This document shows, piece after piece, positions 19,686 to 27,706 of a stretch of 64,000 nucleotides of DNA. The translations under genes were made by a program, and so were the position numbers. The notes below the pieces were generated by a model. The model ran no database searches, was not told where the DNA came from, and saw only the letters and a list, made by a program, of their open reading frames with translations. The DNA is from CAMDPA01 sp963825625 (GTDB taxonomy: Bacteria > Pseudomonadota > Alphaproteobacteria > Rhizobiales > Hyphomicrobiaceae): NCBI GenBank assembly GCA_963825625.1, contig CAWGUF010000026.1, forward strand, positions 124,001 to 188,000, read 5' to 3'. Position 1 is the stretch's first letter; each line of letters begins with the position of its first letter.

Positions 19686-20999
19686 CTACTTCTTCTTGCC
19701 GAGGGCTCTACCCGGATCATCGAGGCTGTCGGAGCCCTCGAACTTGATCGACTTCAATCCGAGGACGGCAATCGCCCGCTCGAGCTCCTTGGTCTGGGCG
19801 ATGAGCGCGCCGATCACGGCTTCGATGACGGCGTTGCCCTCCGCGTTGTTGTCGGCGAGCATCTGGTCGTAGGCCTCCTTGGTCTCGGCGCGCGGCTTCA
19901 AGGCCGCAGCCTTGGCGACGGTATCGTCGAGCGCCTTGCGGACGCGGGAATCGATGTCGGCGGACTTGGCTTTGACCATGTCGGAGACGCTGGGGCCGGA
20001 GACCAAGCTGCCGTCGATGCGCTTGTAGCGTCCCAGATAGACATTCTGGATGCCGATGATGTCGTAGTAGTGGGAATTGTGCGTGTTGTCGGAGAAGCAG
20101 TCGTGCTCCTCCTCCGGATCGTTGAGCAGCAGACCGAGCTTCATGCGCTCGCCCGCCATCTCGCCGTAGGACAGACTGCCGAGGCCGGTGAAGATCGCGG
20201 AGATCGCGTCAGCACCCCTGGCGACAAGCTGCTGGCGCGCGGCACCGCCTGCCTTCCATTGCTGCACCATCCAGGCAAGATCGTCGATCAGGAGGTCTGT
20301 CGCCGCGGTGAGGTAGGCGATGCGCCGATCGCAATTGCCGCCGGTGCAGCGCTTGGGGTCAAAATCCGTGTGCGGCCTGTTGCCTGCGCCCGGGCCGGTA
20401 CCGTTCAGGTCCTGACCCCACAGCAGGAACTCGATGGCGTGGTAGCCTGTGGCGACATTGGCCTCGATCTTCTCGGCCTCGTGCAGGGTATCGCGCAAGA
20501 GCTCCTTGCTTATGCGGCTTGCGTCAACCGCTCGACCGCCCACGAGCAGCTTGCGGTTGGCGATCACGTTGGCTGTGTAAAGACGATTGCTGTCGGATGA
20601 GGTGCCGTAGCCCTTGTCGACGTAATCTATCAGGCCCTCGTCGAGCGGCCAGGCATTCACTCTGCCTTCCCATTCGTCGACGATCTTGTTTCCGAACCGG
20701 AAGGCTTCGGTCTGCATGTAGGGGATGCGTGCGGCCTTCCATGCCTGCCGAGCCGCAGTCAAGGTCGCCGGGCCCGGCTCCTGGACGAGCTTGTCGATCG
20801 AGGCCTTCAGTGCGCGTGCGGTTGACAGCGAATCCTCATAAGTGGCGAGGGCGATGCCCGAATATCATTCTATTACAGCCTCTTGCGCCGGGTCGTGTGA
20901 CGGCTGGGCGGCGGACGTTCCGGCAAGAGAAATCCCCAGGATTGCAGACAACCCAATTGCTGCGACCAGGGAGCGGCGAAACGTGTCAGCGATTGGCAT
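19686..20999 (-). pseudogene. Imelysin (peptidase M75) family protein, first copy, with in-frame TGA
   Basis: First gene of the imelysin-DHOR-imelysin-DUF1513 operon. The start at 20999 gives a signal peptide (SLVAAIGLSAILGISLAGTSAAQ), then PSHDPAQEAVIE followed by a TGA stop at 20867-20865. The same frame continues directly as YSGIALATYEDSLSTARALK and through the whole family domain, including GYHAIEFLLWGQDL (the GxHxxE motif), to 19686. The stop is therefore a nonsense substitution, not a frameshift. An intact product would be 437 residues. An internal restart would lack the signal peptide and would not be exported. Confidence 0.8.
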
Positions 21000-21376
21000 G
21001 AGAGCCTCCGGATCGGGCGGGCGGCAATGCGGCTGTGCCCGTTTGTCGAAGCAGGTCAATCATACCGGCTCTCCGAAAGCTCGACTCTTTCTGGGCGGCG
21101 GTGGGCCGGTATAATCTTTTCTTCGCGCGCGCCGCCACACCAACCCTGCGCGCCTCGACTTAGCTGCACGGTCGGGTTGCGGGTCGTCAAGCTCGCCTGC
21201 AGTGTTTGAATTTAGAATAATTCAAGCTGAGGAGATCGGATTTCGCATTTCCTGTCTCGCGTTGCCGCTGTGCAATTTCGCAGATCTGCATCCTGGAGTG
21301 GTGCGCATGATCGGGAGGCGGAGCGGGGTTGAGATGGTGCTAATGAACGCATGCGGATGGAGTGGACCTGGAGGCC
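21000..21376. other. Promoter region of the imelysin operon
   Basis: This 377-base gap separates the cyclase stop from the imelysin start. It holds the iron-box-like site at 21212-21226 but no gene that I can support. Confidence 0.4.
21212..21226. promoter_or_regulatory. Irr/ICE-like near-palindrome upstream of the imelysin operon
   Basis: TTAGAATAATTCAAG matches the site at 15718 in 12 of 15 positions and keeps both half-sites (TTAGAA and TTCAA). It lies 213 bases upstream of the imelysin start. Shared control of both iron clusters is the natural reading. Confidence 0.45.
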
Positions 21377-22183
21377 TCAACGGCCTGCGGCAGGCACCAT
21401 TGCGAGCACCCTGAGCGGACTGCCTGTGCCCTGCTTTATCTTCAGTGGCGCAGCGATGAGGATGGCACCTGTCGGGGGAAGGCGGTGCAGGTTGGTGAGG
21501 CACTGCAAACCGTAGCGTCCTGCTCCATGAAGGTAGTAGTGAGCCGGATAAGGTGGCGCGTAGTGGGCGGCCTGGCCGGCGTCGGTGCCGACAGTCTCGG
21601 TGCCGAAGCCGCGGATTGAGCGCTGTTCGATCAGGAAGCGGATGCATTCGGGCGTTGGTCCGGGGGAATGGGGGCCGTCGTCGCGCATGTTCAGATAGGC
21701 AGCGCCGCTCCGTTTCGACCAGTCGGTGCGCATCAGGACCCAGCTATCGTTTGGTATGCGGCCGTGCTCGAGCTCCCAGGCCTCGATGACGGCCGGGGTC
21801 AATTCGTAGTCCTCGTCACGCGTGCTGGCTTCGCTGCAGTCGATGACGCAGACAGGGCCTACGAAGTTTTCCGGCGGTATCGTGTCGACGGCATTATTGG
21901 GCAGGTCGCGACCGGTGATCCAGTGAATCGGTGCGTCGAAATGGGTGCCGGTGTGCTCGCAGCACGTGAAGTTGTGCCATTTCCAGGCCGGACCGCGATG
22001 GTCATAGGCGGAGACTACCTCCATGCGGAAACGGGCGGCCTGACCGAACTCTGGCGGCAGGACAATGACGGGGAAGTCGGGATCGAGCGTATGGGTGAGG
22101 TCGACAATCTCGATACCGCCATTGGCGATTGCTGACGCCAGCTCGGCAAGCCGCTCGGCGTCTGTCTGGGCGGGGGTGCTCAT
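21377..22183 (-). CDS. Cyclase-family (kynurenine formamidase-like) metal hydrolase
   Basis: A 268-residue protein of the cyclase/kynurenine formamidase family. The family motif is visible as FTCCEHTGTHFDAPIHW (HxGTHxDxPxH), which binds the metal; upstream is IVDLTHTLDPDFPV. The downstream segment contains IRGFGTETVGTDAG, matching the usual GIDxxSxD region. The ATG at 22183 is preceded by GGAGATGG and overlaps the end of the DUF35-SDR gene (ATGA). It is the last gene of a tightly overlapping operon (CoA ligase, thiolase-like, DUF35-SDR, cyclase). It may hydrolyse an amide, lactone or cyclic diketone of the same pathway. Confidence 0.8.
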   Translation of the reverse strand: MSTPAQTDAERLAELASAIANGGIEIVDLTHTLDPDFPVIVLPPEFGQAARFRMEVVSAYDHRGPAWKWHNFTCCEHTGTHFDAPIHWITGRDLPNNAVDTIPPENFVGPVCVIDCSEASTRDEDYELTPAVIEAWELEHGRIPNDSWVLMRTDWSKRSGAAYLNMRDDGPHSPGPTPECIRFLIEQRSIRGFGTETVGTDAGQAAHYAPPYPAHYYLHGAGRYGLQCLTNLHRLPPTGAILIAAPLKIKQGTGSPLRVLAMVPAAGR

Positions 22184-23440
22184 GCGCCATCTCCTCCGCT
22201 CTCGATCATCTCGCGCTCCAGCACCTTCGGACCAGCCCGCCAGCGTGCGATGAAGTCTTTGGCGACATCGCCGACAAAGATGTCCTCCAGCCCGTCTCCC
22301 AATCCGGAGATGATGGCACGCGCGATGGCGTCGGGCGCGACCTTTGGCGGGGGCAGCGGTTGATGCCATTCGTCCTCGGTGGGGCCGGTAAATACGTTCA
22401 AGACGCGCACGCCGCCGGGCCACAGCTCCGCGCGTAGCGCCTGCGACAGCGACAGGGCGGCTGACTGGGAGGCGGAAAACGAGCCATAGCCCGGCAGATT
22501 GGACCAGGCGTACACGGACATGATGTTGACCCACGCGGTCGCGCTGTTGTCGCCGTCAGCGCCGCGCGCGCGCATGGCGGGGCCGAACGCCTGAGCCAGC
22601 CGCATCAGTCCGAAGTAGTTCACCTCCATCTCATCACGCGCAAATACGACGTCGCCGCGCGCCAGGATGCCGCCGGGACGCACGAAGGCCGCGTTATTCA
22701 CGAGGATGTCGGTTTTGCCGCCGATCTCGCCGACGAGCTCGTGCACGGAGGCCGTATCCGTGACATCCAGCGGCAGGATCTCGACGCCCCTGATCGTCGG
22801 CAACTCGGCCTGTGCGGGATAAGGGCGCCAGGCTTCCGATTCACCTACGAAGATGGTCGAGGAACCGGCTGTGGAGAACGCCCTGGCAAGCGCGCTTGCA
22901 TTGGGAGCGCGCGCATCCGTGATCAGTATGCGGCGAAACTTCGGGTCGCAAGTCAACTCGCGCATCTGCGCATCGTCCTCCATGTTTGGCGTGACGTCGA
23001 CCGGCATGGCAAACAGCACCGCCTGGCCCGATTTGTCGAGGCGATTGACGAGGCGGACGGCGGCGCCGATCTCCAGGTCGCCGTGCACGTGACTGATGAT
23101 GGAAACGCCGGCATCGAGGCGGACTGTGCCGACGCGCCACGGCGTCCGCTCTCGAAAGTAGGTACTGGTGGATGTGTGTACAGTGGTGGTGGCGATCAGG
23201 CGGCCCGGCAGGTGATACGTCGGACCATGGCAGGTCGGTCGACAGGCAGGCGCCACAGGCATCGCGCGGGGGATATTGCACGGTCCCGCACTCGGCACAT
23301 ACCTGCAGCGCGAAACGGCCTTCAGCAGCGGCGGCGGCAAGGCCGAGCGCGGCGCGGCTGCGGAAATGGGAGGGCCGGGTCGGCACGCGGGTGCGGAGCT
23401 GCGGGTTCTTCTTCGGCGGAGGGGCGAGCGGCGTCGTCAT
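22180..23440 (-). pseudogene. DUF35 zinc-ribbon/OB-fold protein fused to a degenerate SDR domain, frameshifted
   Basis: The start at 23440 overlaps the thiolase-like stop (ATGA). The first part is a DUF35 acyl-CoA-binding module with a zinc ribbon (VCAECGTVQYPPRDACGACL, two CxxC knuckles) and an OB fold. The frame breaks at a GGG run near 23204-23206 (one extra G) and resumes as GRLIATTTVHTSTSTYFRER. The second half is a short-chain dehydrogenase/reductase fold, but its key residues are lost: the glycine-rich motif reads ITDARAPNASALA, and the YxxxK site reads FSASQ (Phe for Tyr, Gln for Lys). Restored length is about 420 residues. The homopolymer context makes a base-call error possible. The DUF35 part probably pairs with the thiolase-like protein upstream. 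Confidence 0.75.
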
Positions 23441-24618
23441 GGTCCGTCTCCCGCGATGATCGCGGCGGTGGTGCACAGGCCGCGATCGTAGTTGATCATG
23501 CCGAAGCCGGAGACCAGTGCGGTTTTCGCACCGTCGACCTGGGTCGGTCCGGCCTGGCCGGTGACCTGGCGGATCGCTTGCACGAGGCCGATGAAGCCGC
23601 CGGCGGCGCCGGCCTGGCCAGCCGAAAGCTGGCCGCCGCAGGTGTTGTGGGGAAAGTTGCCTGAAATAGTGAGGTCGCGGGCAGCGATGAAGGCGGGGGC
23701 TTCTCCCTTGCCACAAAAACCAAGGTCCTCGATCTGCATCATGACGATGACGGGGTAGTCGTCATAGGTTTCAAGCACGTCGATGACGCCCGTTCCCACG
23801 CCGGCCATTGCGTACAGCTCGTCGATGTCGATCGCCCATCCGCCGCGCATCTGGATTGGATCCTGCGCATACGCATTATGCCGCTCGATCGTGGATAGCA
23901 CGCGCGCAAAGGGCAGGCCAATAGCCCGGGCGGCGTCCTCGCGCATGACCAGGAACGCCTCGGCGCCGGCTACCGGCATGACGCAGTCGAAGAGGTGGAG
24001 CGGGTCGGAGATGGCGCGTGCGCCAAGATACTGCTCCATCGTCAGCGGCGTTTTCATCACGGCATGAGGATTGGCGAGCGCATTGGCGCGTTGCGCCAGG
24101 CAGATGCGGCCGAAGTCCTCGCGCGTGGCGCCATAGGTGCGCATGTAATGATCCGTAAGCAGTGCGAAGCTCGCGTTGGGACCGCCGGCGCCATAGGGGT
24201 AGGACGCGTCCTGTGCGAAGCGGCTGAAGCTGGAGAGCATGCGGCGGAAGCTGTCGACGTGATTGGTGTCACCAGCCACGCAAGCGACGATGTCGGCATC
24301 TCCAGCCTGGACTGCGCGCGCTGCGCGTCTGAGGGCAGCTACGCCGCTGGCGCCACCCATGGGGATCTGATCGAGCCAGCGCGGGGAAAGCCCCAGGTGC
24401 TGAGTGAGTGCGATGGCGGTGTCGGGAAACAGCGTGAAGCTGGCGACCGAAAAACCGTCCAGTTCGCCGGGGGCAATGCCGACCGTCCTAAGGCATTGGC
24501 GCAAGGCCTTGGCAATCCACCAGTGTGCAGTCTCGATCGAATATCGTTGATAGGGTACGGTGACAGGCGCGGCCAGAACGATGCCGTCATAGGCCATTCG
24601 CCGATATGATCCGCTCAC
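23437..24618 (-). CDS. Thiolase-like protein lacking the catalytic Cys and His (possible Ltp2-type retro-aldolase)
   Basis: A 393-residue thiolase-fold protein starting at GTG 24618, which overlaps the CoA ligase stop (an ATG at 24597 is the alternative). The position of the thiolase nucleophile (CxSG) reads MGGASG at residues 87-92, so the cysteine is replaced by glycine. The C-terminal GHP motif reads NTCGGQLSAGQAGAAGG, replacing histidine by glutamine. Thiolase-fold proteins lacking these residues and encoded next to a DUF35 protein include Ltp2, the steroid side-chain aldolase, which cleaves a beta-hydroxyacyl-CoA. That role is the best inference here, with a CoA ligase immediately upstream. 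Confidence 0.75.
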   Translation of the reverse strand: MSGSYRRMAYDGIVLAAPVTVPYQRYSIETAHWWIAKALRQCLRTVGIAPGELDGFSVASFTLFPDTAIALTQHLGLSPRWLDQIPMGGASGVAALRRAARAVQAGDADIVACVAGDTNHVDSFRRMLSSFSRFAQDASYPYGAGGPNASFALLTDHYMRTYGATREDFGRICLAQRANALANPHAVMKTPLTMEQYLGARAISDPLHLFDCVMPVAGAEAFLVMREDAARAIGLPFARVLSTIERHNAYAQDPIQMRGGWAIDIDELYAMAGVGTGVIDVLETYDDYPVIVMMQIEDLGFCGKGEAPAFIAARDLTISGNFPHNTCGGQLSAGQAGAAGGFIGLVQAIRQVTGQAGPTQVDGAKTALVSGFGMINYDRGLCTTAAIIAGDGP

Positions 24619-26261
24619 GTTGCACCCTGTCGCTTTTTCATTGCTCGCGTATCGATTGTTGCCGGATCGGCCATTAGCCTGGCCGCAAGGGTCTTCAGCT
24701 CGCCGCGCTGGATCTTCTGTGTGCCGGTCAGCGGCAGGCTGTCTACGAATGCCACATAGCCCGGCGCCTTGTAATAGGCCATTCGCTGCAGGCTCCAGGC
24801 GACGATCCCGCGTGCCCTTTGCGCACTGCGCTCGCCTTCGACGATGAGACAGGCCAACACTTCGTCGCCGCGCACCTCATCGGGTACGGCAGCGACCGCA
24901 GCGGCCTTTATATCCGGGTGCTGCAGGAGGACCGATTCCACCTCGGCGGCGGCGATATTCTCGCCGGACCTGCGAATCACGTTCTTCTTGCGATCGACGA
25001 AAAATATATATCCGTCCGCATCGCGGCGGACGACGTCGCCGGTGTGGAACCAGCCGTCCGCCCATGCTTCTTGCGTTGCCACTGGATCCTTGAAGTACTC
25101 GGTAAAGAACCCGTCGCGCGGGTCCGGGCCGGCTTGCCGGACCAGCAGCTCGCCGGGCTCGTCGGCGCCGGCGTCCCGTCCGTCGCTGGTGATGATCTGT
25201 ATCTCGTTCTCCGGCCGCGGCCGGCCCAGGCAGCTCTCGCCGCGCCGTCGCGGCTCAAGGTTGGCCTGGATCACGGCTCCTGCCCCGGTCTCGGTCATCG
25301 CCCAGCCTTCCACCAGCGGGATGCCGAAGCGCTCCTCGAAAGGAATATGCAAACTGGCATCTATGCCGGCACCGAAGCCGAAACGAACGTCGTGCTCGCG
25401 GTCACGCGGGGAGGGGGGCGCCTTCATCAGGATCGACGGCATCACGCCCAGATAATGCAGGCAGGTCGCCTTGGCGGCCCGCACGTTGTCCCACCATGTT
25501 CGCGGGTGGAATCGGTCCAGCACGGTGAGGCAGCCGCCGACGGTCAGCATTGCCATCAGGGAGGCAGCCATGGCGTTCATGTGGAACAGCGGGAGCGGCG
25601 TAATCATGCGCTCGCCGCCGGTGGTCAGCGTGCACACCCCGCCCATTGTCTCGTACCACTCCCCCATCTTGAGGAAATACCGGTTCGACAGCACGCAGCC
25701 CTTGGGTTTGCCGGTGGTTCCGGAGGTATATAGCATGGCAGCCGGCGCCGCGGCTGGATGAGGATTGCCAACGTGATCGTGCCGGGCCGGCCGAATGACG
25801 GGTGGCGGCATTTGCGGGGTGATGACAGGAAACGAACGCCCTGCGGCGGCGGCGGCACGCTGCAGATCGCCGACCCTCTGGTCGACGGCAATCGCCAGCA
25901 CCGGCTCGGCGTGGCCGGCCAGGTATTCCAGCTCGGCCGCTCGCAAGTCCGGATTTACCGGCACCACGGATAATCCGAGTGCATTCAGCGCAAGCCAATG
26001 CAGGACATAAGCGGGCCGATTCTCCAGCAGCAACATCACGCGCTCGCCGGGCGCGTAGCCAGCGGCCGCATACATCGCGCGCAACCGTTCGACCTCGGCC
26101 ATCGCGGCAGCATAGGATGTCTCGCCGCAAGCTATTCCATAAGCTTCCGCGGTCTCGGGCAGTACGTTGACGAACGGCCTTTCAGGCCAGCGCGCAGCGG
26201 TTGCAGCGAAGGCTGTGTATACAGAGCTTATGGTGGTTGCCTTGCCCGTGTGGCTGCCCAT
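24615..26261 (-). CDS. Acyl-CoA synthetase (AMP-binding family)
   Basis: A 548-residue ligase that activates a carboxylic acid to its CoA thioester through an acyl-adenylate. The P-loop-like motif YTSGTTGKPKG is followed by EGWAMTETG, by GWFHTGD and RKKNVIRRSGENI, and by the C-terminal lysine motif in TGTQKIQRGEL. The start at 26261 is preferred because GAGGA lies 7 bases upstream; a start at 26288 would add nine residues. It is the first gene of an overlapping operon, so it likely feeds the thiolase-like/DUF35 pair. The acid substrate is unknown. Confidence 0.85.
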   Translation of the reverse strand: MGSHTGKATTISSVYTAFAATAARWPERPFVNVLPETAEAYGIACGETSYAAAMAEVERLRAMYAAAGYAPGERVMLLLENRPAYVLHWLALNALGLSVVPVNPDLRAAELEYLAGHAEPVLAIAVDQRVGDLQRAAAAAGRSFPVITPQMPPPVIRPARHDHVGNPHPAAAPAAMLYTSGTTGKPKGCVLSNRYFLKMGEWYETMGGVCTLTTGGERMITPLPLFHMNAMAASLMAMLTVGGCLTVLDRFHPRTWWDNVRAAKATCLHYLGVMPSILMKAPPSPRDREHDVRFGFGAGIDASLHIPFEERFGIPLVEGWAMTETGAGAVIQANLEPRRRGESCLGRPRPENEIQIITSDGRDAGADEPGELLVRQAGPDPRDGFFTEYFKDPVATQEAWADGWFHTGDVVRRDADGYIFFVDRKKNVIRRSGENIAAAEVESVLLQHPDIKAAAVAAVPDEVRGDEVLACLIVEGERSAQRARGIVAWSLQRMAYYKAPGYVAFVDSLPLTGTQKIQRGELKTLAARLMADPATIDTRAMKKRQGAT

Positions 26262-26696
26262 CGATAGGTCCTCTTGTGGCCCACTCAAACGAGCCGATTT
26301 TTCCTGCCGACCGTGCAGCCGGCGATCTCAGGTTGCGCTGCTGACACAACTGGGCCGACTTAGCTGAGGGCGGCTCGGAAGGTCGTGTGATGATAGTGAT
26401 CGTTCCGGGCGGGGGCAACGAGCCTGGGTCGGGGAGCTGGGTCGGGGTAAAGTTCGCGGTCGCGCCAATGACGGGGTTCGGCGATGTGCGGCGGGACCGT
26501 GTTGCTGCCTCAAGCATCGTTGCGCACAATATGGAGACGGTGCGGATCGTGCTAAGTTGTGGCTCAGGTTTTCTCGATCCATCAACGTGAAGGTCGAGGC
26601 ACAGCGCAAGGGCGGTGGGGCCGCCATCCAGGAGCGGTCGAGTGACCAGGGGCGCTCGAAAAGCGCTGGGTGAACGGAAGGCAAGGAGAGCGATCG
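26262..26696. other. Divergent intergenic region
   Basis: These 435 bases separate the CoA ligase operon (minus) from the racemase-like gene (plus). They must carry both promoters, but I see no clear palindrome, terminator or gene. Confidence 0.35.
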
Positions 26697-27470
26697 ATGA
26701 AACTGTGGTACCAAAGCTATGTCGACTACGAGCATGGCGCCCAGTACTGGGATGATCTGCGCAAGCATCTGGATGCCATCGTCGATGCCGGCACCACGGT
26801 GGATATCAAGGGTATCACGCCGCACGACAACTATGCTCACCCGATTGTCGAATGGCGCTGTGCGCGTGAGGTGATCTGCAATGCGGTGAAGGCGGAGCGG
26901 GAAGGTTATGATGCGTTCATAATCGGTCATTTCCAGGATGCAGGCCTATACGAGGCTCGTTCCGTGGTCGACATCCCGGTGATCGCCATGGGCGAGGCCT
27001 CCATGCTTTATGCGTGTCAGCTCGGACAACGCATCGGCATCGTCACCATCAACACGCGATATATCCCCTGGTTTCACCATCAGATCGGCAAGTACGGGTT
27101 GAGAGAGCGTGTCACCGGGGTCGATGCCATGCAGTTCGAGCCTGGCCAGATCCTGGCAGCCTTCGGCTCGCAAGAGCGACTGCGCGAAGTGCAGCAACTC
27201 TTCGATGAGCAGGCGCGGCCGCTGGTGGAGCGGGGCATCGACGTTATCATTCCGGGCGGCGGCATCCCGATGTTGCTGTTCTCGCAACTGGATAGCCATC
27301 GCGTGGAAGGGGCGCCGGTGATGAACGGCATTCCGATCGTGGTGAAGATGGCGGAGACGGCGGTCAAGCTGCGCCGCTTGTCCGGGCTGGGCGTGAGCCG
27401 GACATCCGACTTCGTCAAGCCGCCGCCTGAGATCATCGAGGAGTTCATGGCACATCCGAAAGGTTTGTGA
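26697..27470 (+). CDS. Asp/Glu/hydantoin racemase-fold protein lacking both usual cysteines
   Basis: A 257-residue protein with two Rossmann-like halves typical of the Asp/Glu racemase superfamily (MKLWYQSYVDYEHGAQYWDD, GQRIGIVTINTRYIPWF). AAGGAGAG lies 8 bases before the ATG. In hydantoin racemases the two catalytic cysteines sit in CFGDPG-like and GCAGM-like motifs; here these read GHFQDAGL and IIPGGGIPM, so both are absent. A racemase mechanism with two cysteines is therefore unlikely, and the protein may be an isomerase or lyase-like relative. It lies upstream of the indolepyruvate oxidoreductase genes, on the same strand with a 236-base gap. Confidence 0.65.
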   Translation: MKLWYQSYVDYEHGAQYWDDLRKHLDAIVDAGTTVDIKGITPHDNYAHPIVEWRCAREVICNAVKAEREGYDAFIIGHFQDAGLYEARSVVDIPVIAMGEASMLYACQLGQRIGIVTINTRYIPWFHHQIGKYGLRERVTGVDAMQFEPGQILAAFGSQERLREVQQLFDEQARPLVERGIDVIIPGGGIPMLLFSQLDSHRVEGAPVMNGIPIVVKMAETAVKLRRLSGLGVSRTSDFVKPPPEIIEEFMAHPKGL

Positions 27471-27706
27471 GCGCGGCCATGGCGTAGGGCGAACTTGGAG
27501 TGTGGATCGGCAATCTGCGCGTGGAACCAGGCGCTCGATCCAGAACACCTGAAGATGTGGCAAGGATAGTTGCATTCAGTGGTCAACACCACGCCGGACA
27601 GGGGCTATGCTACATGAAGCTGTATAGCCAGACACGAGTGTCCGTTGACCGGGCGTAGCCGTCCGTCCGCTCGTGGCCGGCAATGAGGCCCAACAGGGGA
27701 ACGTCA

